Source: an uncultured Prevotella sp. (lineage in GTDB: Bacteria; Bacteroidota; Bacteroidia; Bacteroidales; Bacteroidaceae). From it: a stretch of DNA of 7,490 bases. Under the pieces are notes generated by a model. That model had not been told where the DNA came from, ran no database searches, and was given only the letters and a program-made list of their open reading frames with translations. This document shows, piece after piece, positions 1 to 6,022 of this stretch; the first letter of the stretch is position 1, and each line of letters opens with the position of its first letter. The position numbers and the translations under genes were made by a program. The stretch covers positions 1-7,490 of the forward strand of contig URLQ01000137.1 in the NCBI GenBank assembly GCA_900548745.1, read 5' to 3'.

Positions 1-56
1 TCACTTTTCTACCGTTTAGAGTGTATAGTATTGATAATCAACTAATAATAGATACG
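1..56 (+). repeat. 56-base direct repeat, copy 1 (may continue left of the window)
   Basis: This stretch matches 2269-2324 at 51 of 56 positions in the same orientation. The differences are at repeat positions 11, 21, 22, 28 and 31, and all are transitions. The match ends after GATACG at base 56; beyond that the two loci are unrelated. Since the match begins at base 1, the true left end is unknown. It contains the small dyad TTGATAATCAA (31-41). The right edge is the junction with LRR coding sequence. The frame used by the LRR gene has stops inside the repeat (17, 26, 32, 35), so the repeat is not part of that gene. It could be the end of a mobile element or a recombination site; I do not recognise the family. 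Confidence 0.8.
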
Positions 57-730
57 ATGGTTGCAGTGGTCTTGAAACTGTTTATTTTAAAGGTAGGTAT
101 TGTAGATCAAATTACGCAGCCTTAGATATACCAACGACAAGTATAATCAAGGTTCCAACAGAATACCTACAGGGTTATAAAGATGCTTTTGGACCTGATT
201 ATAAATATATCTATGCCTGGAATCCAGACGAAACAGGAGATGATAACAAGCCAGTTACTCAGTGCTCTACTCCATCAGTTTCTTATGGCGAAGGCAAGTT
301 AATGTTCGCTTGCGAAACAGCAGGAGCAAAGTATCATTATACAATAACTGATACAGATATTAAGTCTGATGCGCTGAGCGAAAATGGAGAAGTATCTCTT
401 TCTGCAGCCTATAATATTTCTGTTTATGCTACAGCAGATGGATATAAAGCATCTGATAAGGCGGAGGCAACTCTGTATTGGATTAATGCCAACTTGGATA
501 CTGGTACCAATATCAATATGGTAAGAACACGTGGCGTTGTGGCTTCTGCCCATGATGGTATCATCTGCCTCTCTGGACTTGATAATGGCGAAGTGGTGAA
601 GTTCTATGCTACTGATGGCAAGTATCTCGGCTCTTCGGTTGCAGCGAATGGTGCAGCCTCTTTTGCCGTAAACGAATCATTAGTTATCGCCAAAGTAGGT
701 AAGGATTCTATGAAGATTGCGATGAAATAA
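56..730 (+). pseudogene. 3' fragment of a BspA-like leucine-rich-repeat surface protein, no start codon
   Basis: The open frame runs from the repeat junction to TAA at 728-730, about 224 codons. The first residues (DGCSGLETVYFKG) are the last part of an LRR_5/BspA-type repeat. Next comes the usual LRR exit motif (VPTEYLQGYKDAFG, about 152-193). From about 263 (CSTPSVSYGEGKL) to 485 there is an Ig-like module of the kind common in Prevotella surface proteins (ITDTDI, YNISVYATADGY, ATLYWI). The last ~75 residues form a C-terminal beta-rich tail ending VGKDSMKIAMK, resembling C-terminal tails on Bacteroidetes surface or secreted proteins. The signal peptide and most LRR units are absent. The first in-frame ATG is at 302, in the middle of the Ig-like module, so a protein starting there would not be a sensible product. 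Upstream, the frame is closed by stops in the repeat. This is either a dead remnant or a silent C-terminal cassette. Family assignment is from motif recognition. Confidence 0.8.
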
Positions 731-804
731 TAATAAAACATTTATATTGCATAATTTAAGTTGTATCTGTTTACTACAATATGATATCTTACATGAACTT
801 TTAA

Positions 805-906
805 ATCTGCCGAATTGTCGAAAACGACAATAGGAACAAACGGAATATCAAAAGAGCTTTTGAGCAAATAGCGAAGAAATCTCCGTATATGAATAAGGTG
901 TTATAA
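805..906 (+). pseudogene. possible orphan C-terminal coding remnant, 33 codons
   Basis: A frame opens after TAA at 802-804 and ends at TAA 904-906, just ahead of a strong terminator. It reads ...VENDNRNKRNIKRAFEQIA then KKSPYMNKVL. The composition, with its amphipathic lysine- and arginine-rich helix, and the placement directly before a terminator suggest the end of a lost gene rather than random sequence. No start codon with a ribosome binding site is seen, and I cannot name the family. A perfect 7-base stem with an AAAA loop (ATTGTCG/CGACAAT, 814-831) lies inside it; without a T-run it is not a terminator. The stretch could equally be the 3' untranslated region of the LRR fragment. Confidence 0.3.
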
Positions 907-907
907 A

Positions 908-941
908 ATAAAAGGAGTCAACATGATTGACTCCTTTTTTT
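908..941. terminator. Rho-independent terminator, usable in both directions
   Basis: AAAGGAGTCAA (911-921) pairs perfectly with TTGACTCCTTT (927-937) around a five-base CATGA loop. On the plus strand a T-run follows to 941. On the minus strand the same hairpin is followed by TTTTATTTTAT. It sits between plus-strand material ending at 730/906 and the minus-strand acetyltransferase remnant ending at 961, which is the expected position for a shared terminator between convergent genes. Confidence 0.85.
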
Positions 942-960
942 ATGGTTCTTGTTGTGCAGA

Positions 961-1257
961 TTATAATTCCCATTCGTAGGTGTCGTAAACCACGCCTCTT
1001 CCTCCGAAACATTCTTTCTGATAGATGATGCTGGCATTGAGCACTTTTCCTCCTTCTTCATTGGATGTTCCGAAATCGAAATAATCTAAATCCTTATACC
1101 TTATTTTAATGAGATCCTGAAACAATGCGTCGAGTGCATGCGACTGCTTTCCTTCTTCTGATGCGGAGATGTACTGCGTGTGGACCACTTTCCTGCTGAT
1201 GTATAAAACGGTTCCGCCTAACATCTTGCCTGTAAAATAGTTTTTTATGAGATTTAT
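961..1257 (-). pseudogene. C-terminal fragment of a GNAT/FemAB-like acetyltransferase
   Basis: About 98 codons end at TAA (961-963). The visible motifs are GKMLGGTVLY, VVHTQYISASEEGK, ALDALFQDLI, the core YFDFGTSNE, LNASIIYQKE and the closing FGGRGVVYDTYEWEL. These match the C-terminal part of FemAB/CelD-like GNAT proteins common in Bacteroidales, often in surface-polysaccharide regions. Such proteins usually have more than 300 residues, so roughly the first two thirds are missing. The first ATG is at 1224, but family-like sequence (NYFTGK) is in frame upstream of it. Homology stops where the ATPase remnant's stop codon lies (1254-1256), so the truncation joint is about there. No promoter or credible start is seen, and I infer a non-functional remnant. 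Identification is from motif memory; the exact substrate is unknown. Confidence 0.7.
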
Positions 1258-1622
1258 CCTTGCTCCAACAAGTTCTTGTCTGTCAAGAAATCCAAGAGTC
1301 CGACAGTCAACACGCCGAGTTCGTCTTCTTTACGGTGAATATCATCACCAACAATGACTATCTTACGAAAGTGGTCATTGATTAACAATAATGGGCGTCG
1401 CTCTTGCTGTTCCTTTTCTGGCGTAGGCATGTGGAAAGCCGACTGGATATACACTCTGTATGGAGGGCGGTTTACCACAAAGTCAACCTCCAACTGTTTT
1501 CTGACAAACTTACCGTTCTCATCCTTGCCACCAAGTTCAACCAATCCTACGTCCACATTATATCCTCGACTGCGAAGCTCATTATAGATAATGTTTTCCA
1601 TAATGTGCGTTTCCTCCTGTTG
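1254..1622 (-). pseudogene. DUF4143 ATPase remnant, C-terminal part (frame 2)
   Basis: This is the continuation, in a different frame, of the gene starting at 1900. The frame carries QQEETHIMENIIYNEL at about 1622-1575, then RGYNVDVG, RKQLEVDFVV (the PD-(D/E)XK-like acidic and KQLEVDF region typical of the DUF4143 C-terminus), YIQSAFHMP, RRPLLLI and GLLDFLTDKNLLEQG before TAA at 1254-1256. The ending looks complete. An ORF caller would begin this piece at ATG 1601, but that methionine is the internal M of HIMENIIYNEL and not a real start. AAA_14/DUF4143 proteins are abundant in Prevotella and Bacteroides, often in many paralogous copies; their role is not well defined. The piece is separated from its N-terminal partner by a deletion of about 20 residues plus a frame change near 1620-1625. 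Confidence 0.85.
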
Positions 1623-1900
1623 GCACCAATATATTTTCTGCCTTTCACATCATAGCGCAAGGCTTCTTCTATCAAGAAAGAGTCTTTCAGATAGTCAATG
1701 TATTGTTTTATAGTGTCTCTTTTTATGGTTACTCCTTGTGCAGATTGAAAGGTATTGGCTATTCTCGTTGGATTGGTTGACGAACCAATGCCCGAGGCTA
1801 TTACACGCACCAATTCCTTCATTCCTTCAGGATTACGCAGATGATTACGCTCAATTACGTCACGCAGATAGGTCGTTTCATACAGACCACGCAATATCAT
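1547..1900 (-). pseudogene. DUF4143 ATPase remnant, N-terminal part lacking the AAA core (frame 1)
   Basis: ATG at 1900-1898 is followed by MILRG and then directly by LYETTYLRDVIERNHLR, a segment that in AAA_14/DUF4143 ATPases lies after the nucleotide-binding domain. The Walker A/B domain (roughly the first 200 residues of a ~400-residue protein) is missing, apparently by an in-frame deletion that kept the start codon. Conserved sequence then continues (IASGIGSSTNPTRIANTF, TIKQYIDYLKDSFLIEEA, RYDVKGRKYIGA, to about 1622). After GA, family members continue with a YYF/LRNARLNFR-type stretch that is absent here. Reading moves into an unrelated frame (NRRKRTLWK...) and stops at 1547. The gene therefore carries two independent deletions. 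A short truncated protein could still be made, but ATP binding is impossible. Confidence 0.85.
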
Positions 1901-1941
1901 ATTAGAGTACTATTTTTGATATTGGTATCATATTTTACACC

Positions 1942-1950
1942 GTAAAGATA
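1942..1950 (-). promoter_or_regulatory. possible -7 box of the decayed ATPase gene
   Basis: On the minus strand TATCTTTAC stands 42 bases before the ATG at 1900 and differs from the Bacteroidetes -7 consensus TAnnTTTG at the last base. I see no clear TTTG at the right distance upstream. If real, it is the original promoter of the ATPase, which would mean the 5' end of the gene is native and the AAA domain was lost internally. Confidence 0.35.
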
Positions 1951-2060
1951 GCGTTTTTATCTCGAAATACAGCATAAACAATGGAAAAGCTGCGTCTACT
2001 AAGTAAAAAACAGCAAAACGTAGCATCGTAAACTACACAAAAATGCTTTTTAGAACAAAA

Positions 2061-2083
2061 GGGTATGACATGTAATCACACCC
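2061..2083. repeat. imperfect inverted repeat
   Basis: GGGTATGA (2061-2068) pairs with TCACACCC (2076-2083) with one mismatch and a seven-base centre. It lies 17 bases left of the larger inverted repeat at 2101-2169, so the two may belong to one structured element. Function is unknown. Confidence 0.4.
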
Positions 2084-2100
2084 TACGTTCAAGGGAGTCG

Positions 2101-2169
2101 TTTCAACCGTACCCCTTTATGGATTTCGTCCTATAACTTCCATTCTCCACATTATGGGGTCGGTTAAAA
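2101..2169. repeat. bulged inverted repeat, possible structured RNA or small mobile-element remnant
   Basis: TTTCAACCGTACCCC (2101-2115) pairs with GGGGTCGGTTAAAA (2156-2169): five pairs (ACCCC/GGGGT), a bulged T at 2110, five more pairs (AACCG/CGGTT), one C-A mismatch and three outer A-T pairs. The 40-base interior contains a smaller ATGG/CCAT dyad (2119-2122 with 2140-2143). No flanking T-run is present and no coding sense is visible. It could be the ends of a miniature element or the stem of an RNA. I recognise no family. Confidence 0.4.
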
Positions 2170-2268
2170 GCGCCCCTCACAACCCTTATTTCGTGATTCC
2201 TGATGATGTGATCGAAAGTTAAATACGTTAAATATTCACCTTTTCGTATCTAATCAGAATCCATAAGT

Positions 2269-2324
2269 TCACTTTTCTGCCGTTTAGAACGTATAATACT
2301 GATAATCAACTAATAATAGATACG
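2269..2324 (+). repeat. 56-base direct repeat, copy 2
   Basis: Same orientation as bases 1-56, 51 of 56 identical, all differences transitions. It ends with TAGATACG, after which the sequence (TTGAATGAATAGAG) differs entirely from the LRR sequence that follows copy 1. To its left, CGTATCTA (2245-2252) is the exact reverse complement of the repeat's last eight bases, TAGATACG (2317-2324), which may mark an inverted-repeat end. The two copies enclose the LRR fragment, the acetyltransferase remnant and the ATPase remnant. Confidence 0.8.
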
Positions 2325-2338
2325 TTGAATGAATAGAG

Positions 2339-2373
2339 AATGTTTGAGGTCACAAATTGTGTCCTCAAACGTT
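2339..2373. repeat. near-perfect palindrome downstream of crcB
   Basis: GTTTGAGG (2342-2349) and CCTCAAAC (2363-2370) are perfect inverted repeats. After one T-T mismatch the dyad continues as CACAA/TTGTG (2351-2355, 2357-2361) around a single A. Outside, AA/TT (2339-2340, 2372-2373) extends it past a T-G position. It lies about 50 bases past the crcB stop and 17 bases right of repeat copy 2. With no T-run on either side it is not a standard terminator; it may be an operator-like dyad or an mRNA 3' hairpin. Confidence 0.6.
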
Positions 2374-2422
2374 AGAGGTGGTATCCGCTACTTGACTTAT
2401 TTATTATGCATATGCTTTTCTG

Positions 2423-2809
2423 TTATTTAAGTACAATGTCGAAAATCAGTTTTCCCAAGTATACGGCAAACAGACCAATGACAACGCTGCCGCCGGTATA
2501 AAGAGCGACATAGGCGAAGTTGCCGAAGCGGAGGAGGGATAGGTTTTCGTTCATGAAAGTGCTGAACGTGGTAAAGCCGCCGCAGAAGCCAACAGTTAGC
2601 AACAGTGTGGCTTCTCCTTTCAAACCGAATCTTTCTGTCATGCCATAGAACAGTCCTATGAACAGGCATCCTATAATGTTCACAACCATCGTGCCCAAGG
2701 GGAAAGAGCCGTTGATGGCATCGTTTATCCATTTTGATATTATATAGCGCAAAGCAGAGCCAATGGCACCACCAAGGGCTACAAACAAGATATTCCGTAT
2801 CATCACCAT
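2423..2809 (-). CDS. crcB: fluoride ion channel CrcB/Fluc
   Basis: This 128-residue membrane protein is of normal length for the CrcB/Fluc family, which forms dual-topology dimers that export fluoride and protect against fluoride toxicity. Family signatures are GGAIGSALRY (13-22), the GTMVVNIIGC segment (39-48) with the conserved Asn44, and GFCGGFTTFSTF (74-85), which holds the conserved TTFSTF loop and pore-lining phenylalanines. Four hydrophobic segments are visible at about 5-25, 38-57, 68-85 and 98-125. The start at 2809 gives MVMIRN; ATG at 2803 (MIRN) is an equally plausible start, since no strong ribosome binding site separates them. A separate promoter lies just upstream, 81 bases after comEC. 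There is no fluoride riboswitch: the predicted leader is only about ten bases long. Confidence 0.95.
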   Translation of the reverse strand: MVMIRNILFVALGGAIGSALRYIISKWINDAINGSFPLGTMVVNIIGCLFIGLFYGMTERFGLKGEATLLLTVGFCGGFTTFSTFMNENLSLLRFGNFAYVALYTGGSVVIGLFAVYLGKLIFDIVLK

Positions 2810-2824
2810 TTTTTATTTGTTGTG

Positions 2825-2856
2825 CAAAATTACACATTTTGCTATAAATGACCTAA
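2825..2856 (-). promoter_or_regulatory. crcB promoter with an inverted repeat over the -7 box
   Basis: On the minus strand TAATTTTG (2832-2825) fits the Bacteroidetes -7 consensus TAnnTTTG exactly. TTAG (2856-2853), 20 bases upstream, approximates the -33 TTTG element. The -7 box lies in a perfect dyad, GCAAAAT (2824-2830) and ATTTTGC (2836-2842) around five bases, which could be a repressor site or chance in AT-rich DNA. The transcript would start about ten bases before the crcB ATG. Confidence 0.55.
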
Positions 2857-2890
2857 TGTTTAGCATGGCTTTGACATGTTAGTAGGTGCG

Positions 2891-4474
2891 TTATTTCCTA
2901 TCCGGGAAGGTGTAGTCTTCGAACTTGAACTTCCTGCTCCTGACGAATATCCTTACGAGGTGGATAATGGCTGGCAGTATGATATAATATGCTGCTACCT
3001 GGGGAATGGAGAAATATATGTTTTCGATACTTGAGAATGGTAATGAGGCTATGCCTTCGAGGGAGCCGTTGAGGAGGCTGACGGTCTTCTCCATGACAAA
3101 TGAGATTATCAGATGGCAGACAGGAACGTGGCCAAGAATGAACATTGCCGCAGCACTATATAAAAGTATCATGGCAAGTGGAACGGCGATGAAGTTGGAG
3201 AGAAGGAAATAGCAGGAGAACCTGCCGAAGTAGTAGGCTACGACAGGTGCTGTGCCGTATTGCGCAGCCAACGATACGCTTATCATACCGGTGAACCATT
3301 GATACGGTTTGTTGTATTTCAGTCGTTCTATCTTCATCACATCGTTGATTGGTCCATAGAAAATCATTATGAATGCAACGGCAATGAAGGACAGCTGGAA
3401 GCCGACATCGAAGATGCTGATGGGGGAAAGCAGTAATATTATCAGAGCGGCAAGCGACAGACTGTTCAGCGGGGCGGTGTTGCGTTGCGATATGCTTATG
3501 AAATTGTATATCGTAAGCATTAGTGCCGAACGGACAGCTGATAGGGGCATGCCTACAAGAAGGACATAACCCCATACGGAGAGAAGAATGAAGGTGCTGA
3601 CGCAGATGTTCCATAGTCTGTTCCGCTTGTCGCGCCATAGCAGCAGGGCAAGCATAGAGTATATTATACTAAGGTGGAAACCGGAGAGAGCCAGTATGTG
3701 TGAGGCTCCGGCTTTTGAGAAGTTATCCTTTACGTCAGACTTCAACGAGGATTTGTCGCCGAGGGTCAATGCTGACAGTATGGCAAGATTGTCTCCACTG
3801 ATATCTGCCTGTGAATAGAGCTTCAACAAGTCTGTGCGTATTCCGGAGAAGAACAGACGGACTTTAAGCATGAAGGGAAGAGCGGCATGGTTAAGTTGCT
3901 TCTTCCTTATATTGTCGGCATAGACGAAGGTCTCAGCCTTGAAACCTTGGGTCTGGAGATAGCGTGTGTAGTTGAAGTGTGACTTGTTGCGGGCTTGCGG
4001 TTGGGTGAATACTGAAATACATTCGATGCCGTCTCCCGGACGGAGCGACAACAGATGGTTGTAGTCTTGATTGGGGGAATAGACTGCCATCTTGACTCTA
4101 AAAGAATTGCATTTACGGTTTTCCACCCCTATGACCTCAGCATCAAACCGCAGGGTCTTGCCTTTCCTTTCAGGCTTGGATAGTACTACGGCACCGTATT
4201 TCACGTATTCGGCTTTGGCTGTCAATGCCAAGTCGCCGGACTTTACCGACATTATATATGCGCCCAGACATACTATGGCTGTTATGGAGAAAAGGTTTGA
4301 GGGCCACATCTTTCTCAAACATATAAGAGAAAGGCATGCGGAAACGGCAACAAGACAAAGAAACGCGATCGGGGGAACATCATACAGCCAGTATATGCGA
4401 AGGAGGATTCCCAAAATGAACAGCAATACAAAAACTGTTATTGAATATAACGGTATTATTGTATTGCTGTACAT
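2891..4474 (-). CDS. comEC: ComEC/Rec2-family DNA-uptake channel, short form
   Basis: This is a 527-residue polytopic inner-membrane protein. ComEC forms the channel that carries single-stranded DNA into the cytoplasm in natural competence. The N-terminus has about three hydrophobic segments (about 9-30, 34-53, 60-77), then a soluble DUF4131/OB-like region (about 90-195). The competence domain follows: LAILSALTLGDKSSL (230-244), SKAGASHILALSGFHLSI (253-270, the family hallmark), the GMPLSAVRSALM segment (308-319), DVGFQLSF (356-363) and AAQYGTAPVVAYYFGRF (403-419). The protein ends soon after its last membrane segment, so the metallo-beta-lactamase-like domain found at the C-terminus of Bacillus ComEC is absent; short forms of this kind are known in Bacteroidetes. 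It begins 33 bases after the cstA stop on the same strand with no obvious promoter, so it is probably co-transcribed with cstA. No other competence gene is nearby. Confidence 0.92.
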   Translation of the reverse strand: MYSNTIIPLYSITVFVLLFILGILLRIYWLYDVPPIAFLCLVAVSACLSLICLRKMWPSNLFSITAIVCLGAYIMSVKSGDLALTAKAEYVKYGAVVLSKPERKGKTLRFDAEVIGVENRKCNSFRVKMAVYSPNQDYNHLLSLRPGDGIECISVFTQPQARNKSHFNYTRYLQTQGFKAETFVYADNIRKKQLNHAALPFMLKVRLFFSGIRTDLLKLYSQADISGDNLAILSALTLGDKSSLKSDVKDNFSKAGASHILALSGFHLSIIYSMLALLLWRDKRNRLWNICVSTFILLSVWGYVLLVGMPLSAVRSALMLTIYNFISISQRNTAPLNSLSLAALIILLLSPISIFDVGFQLSFIAVAFIMIFYGPINDVMKIERLKYNKPYQWFTGMISVSLAAQYGTAPVVAYYFGRFSCYFLLSNFIAVPLAMILLYSAAAMFILGHVPVCHLIISFVMEKTVSLLNGSLEGIASLPFSSIENIYFSIPQVAAYYIILPAIIHLVRIFVRSRKFKFEDYTFPDRK

Positions 4475-4507
4475 GATGTTAGGATTTATTTGTTATGGAA
4501 TAGAAAA

Positions 4508-6022
4508 TCAGTCATCGCTGTTTTTACCTATTTCTATTTGTTTCTTCTGGTTCTTCTTCATCCAGACGGCAAACCATACGAAGGCTACTATAAAGGTTGC
4601 GATGCCAAGGGTATAGGCTACATTCTCCGGCAGACCGAATGCCTGTTTGGAGATATATAGATATGTGGAGCATACCGTTGTCATGAAGAGCGCAGGAATG
4701 AGGGTTATGATATATGGCTTCTTCTTACGAACAAGATATACGGTTATTGCCCATAGGGTGAATACGGAGAGGGTCTGGTTTGACCATCCGAAATACTGCC
4801 AGATAACCTGGAAGCCATCGGCATTGTTTATCTGCCATACAAGCAGTGCGATGGAAGCAAGGAAGACAGGAACGCAGATATACAACCTGTTGCGCTTTGA
4901 CTTCTGGTCCAGCTTTAATGCTGATGCTATTATCAGACGGGCAGAACGGAAGGCGGTGTCGCCACTCGTGATAGGGGCTGCCACAACACCCAGCATGGCA
5001 AGTATTCCACCTACTACGCCGAGCCAGTCGTTGCATACCAAGGTGACAACCATCGGTGCAGAGGTGTGGAACCCTTTAGTGCCGGCAATCTGGTCGTAGC
5101 CAGCAACAGGTTGCTCGTAGAAGAACCACATTGCCACCGTTGCCCATACCAGGGCAACAAGACCTTCTGTAATCATTGCACCATAGAATATCGGTCTGCC
5201 CATCTTCTCTGACTTCATACAGCGTGCCATCAATGGACTCTGTGTGGCATGGAAACCACTTATCGCACCGCAAGCGATGGTGATAAACAGGCAAGGGAAT
5301 ATGTTATCGACAAACGAAGGGTCGTTTTCTTTTGCCATATTGCTCAGTCCGTCCCATATCTCAGGCAGGACAGGCATCTTTACGAGCAGTGCCACGATGA
5401 GGGCTACTGCCATGAACAGCAGAGAGAAGGAGAATATAGGATATATCTTTCCGATAATCTTGTCGATAGGAAGCATCGTGGCAATGATATAATAAACGAA
5501 GATGATGGCAATCCATATCAGGTTCGTTCCACAGATATGACCGAGAATCTCTGCCGGACTGTATACGAATACTGTTCCTACCATAAGGAGCAGCACAACG
5601 CAGAACACAAGCATAATGGTCTTTGGAACGTTGCCGAGATATTTTCCGATGATACCAGGCAGGTCGCTACCGCCGTTGCGCATTGACAACATGCCGGACA
5701 GATAGTCGTGTACGGCACCGGCAAAGATACATCCGAATATAATCCAGAGATAAGCCGAAGGACCGAACTTTGCTCCCATGATGGCTCCGAAGATAGGTCC
5801 TGTGCCGGCGATGTTCAGAAATTGGATCATGAATATCTTCCAGTTGGGCATCGGCACATAGTCTATGCCGTCGTTCTTAACTATGGCAGGAGTCTGTCTG
5901 TCATCTGCTGCAAACACTTTTGCTATAAACTTTCCGTATATAGCATAGCCCAGTACGAGGGCTATAAAACTTATTATAAAAGTTATCATTGTTATTAGTT
6001 TAAAGTTCCTTTTTCTTTTCAT
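4508..6022 (-). CDS. cstA: CstA-family carbon-starvation peptide/pyruvate transporter
   Basis: This 504-residue membrane protein matches the short CstA form of Bacteroidetes (E. coli CstA is about 700 residues). Family members import peptides and/or pyruvate during carbon limitation. Signatures in order are DDRQTPA (40-46), DGIDYVPMPNW (51-61), NIAGTGPIFGAIMG (70-83), GAVHDYLSG (102-110), GGSDLPGIIGKYLG (117-130), CGAISGFHATQSPLMARC (251-268), FYGAMITEG (279-287) and APITSGDTAFRSARL (349-363). More than ten hydrophobic segments are visible. The chosen start (6022) lies directly at the edge of a hairpin and is preceded by GGTAGGG. Many homologues begin at the equivalent of Met12 (ATG at 5989, MITFIISF), so the first 11 residues (KRKRNFKL...) may not be translated. 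It follows the nitroreductase by 56 bases and precedes comEC by 33. Substrate cannot be told from sequence. Confidence 0.93.
   Translation of the reverse strand: MKRKRNFKLITMITFIISFIALVLGYAIYGKFIAKVFAADDRQTPAIVKNDGIDYVPMPNWKIFMIQFLNIAGTGPIFGAIMGAKFGPSAYLWIIFGCIFAGAVHDYLSGMLSMRNGGSDLPGIIGKYLGNVPKTIMLVFCVVLLLMVGTVFVYSPAEILGHICGTNLIWIAIIFVYYIIATMLPIDKIIGKIYPIFSFSLLFMAVALIVALLVKMPVLPEIWDGLSNMAKENDPSFVDNIFPCLFITIACGAISGFHATQSPLMARCMKSEKMGRPIFYGAMITEGLVALVWATVAMWFFYEQPVAGYDQIAGTKGFHTSAPMVVTLVCNDWLGVVGGILAMLGVVAAPITSGDTAFRSARLIIASALKLDQKSKRNRLYICVPVFLASIALLVWQINNADGFQVIWQYFGWSNQTLSVFTLWAITVYLVRKKKPYIITLIPALFMTTVCSTYLYISKQAFGLPENVAYTLGIATFIVAFVWFAVWMKKNQKKQIEIGKNSDD

Larger units (their letters stand above)
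1901..2422. other. 520-base intergenic stretch without recognisable genes
   Basis: No reading frame with family-like sequence was found on either strand. The stretch holds a possible promoter for the ATPase remnant near 1945, an imperfect hairpin at 2061-2083, a longer bulged inverted repeat at 2101-2169, the second copy of the 56-base repeat at 2269-2324, and a near-perfect palindrome at 2339-2373. There is no T-run after any of these hairpins, so they are not ordinary terminators for crcB. The density of dyads suggests remnants of small mobile elements or structured RNA. Confidence 0.6.

Noticed and set aside
299..553. 84-residue minus-strand frame opposite the LRR fragment
   Set aside because: It is antisense to a frame with clear LRR and Ig-like motifs; its cysteine- and isoleucine-rich translation has no family sense.
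302..730. ATG at 302 as the start of a small 142-residue gene
   Set aside because: It lies inside the Ig-like module, and domain sequence continues in frame upstream to about base 56.
1..2422. complete insertion sequence or integrase
   Set aside because: No transposase or recombinase motif is readable in any frame; only repeat ends and dyads are present.
2427..2837. 136-residue frame overlapping crcB in another frame
   Set aside because: Its His/Cys/Arg-rich translation is a shadow; crcB has full family motifs.
2810..2890. fluoride riboswitch upstream of crcB
   Set aside because: No GGNGAUGG-type aptamer sequence is present and the predicted leader is about ten bases.
4092..4616. 174-residue plus-strand frame across the comEC and cstA ends
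   Set aside because: It is antisense to two well-supported genes and no recognisable domain appears.
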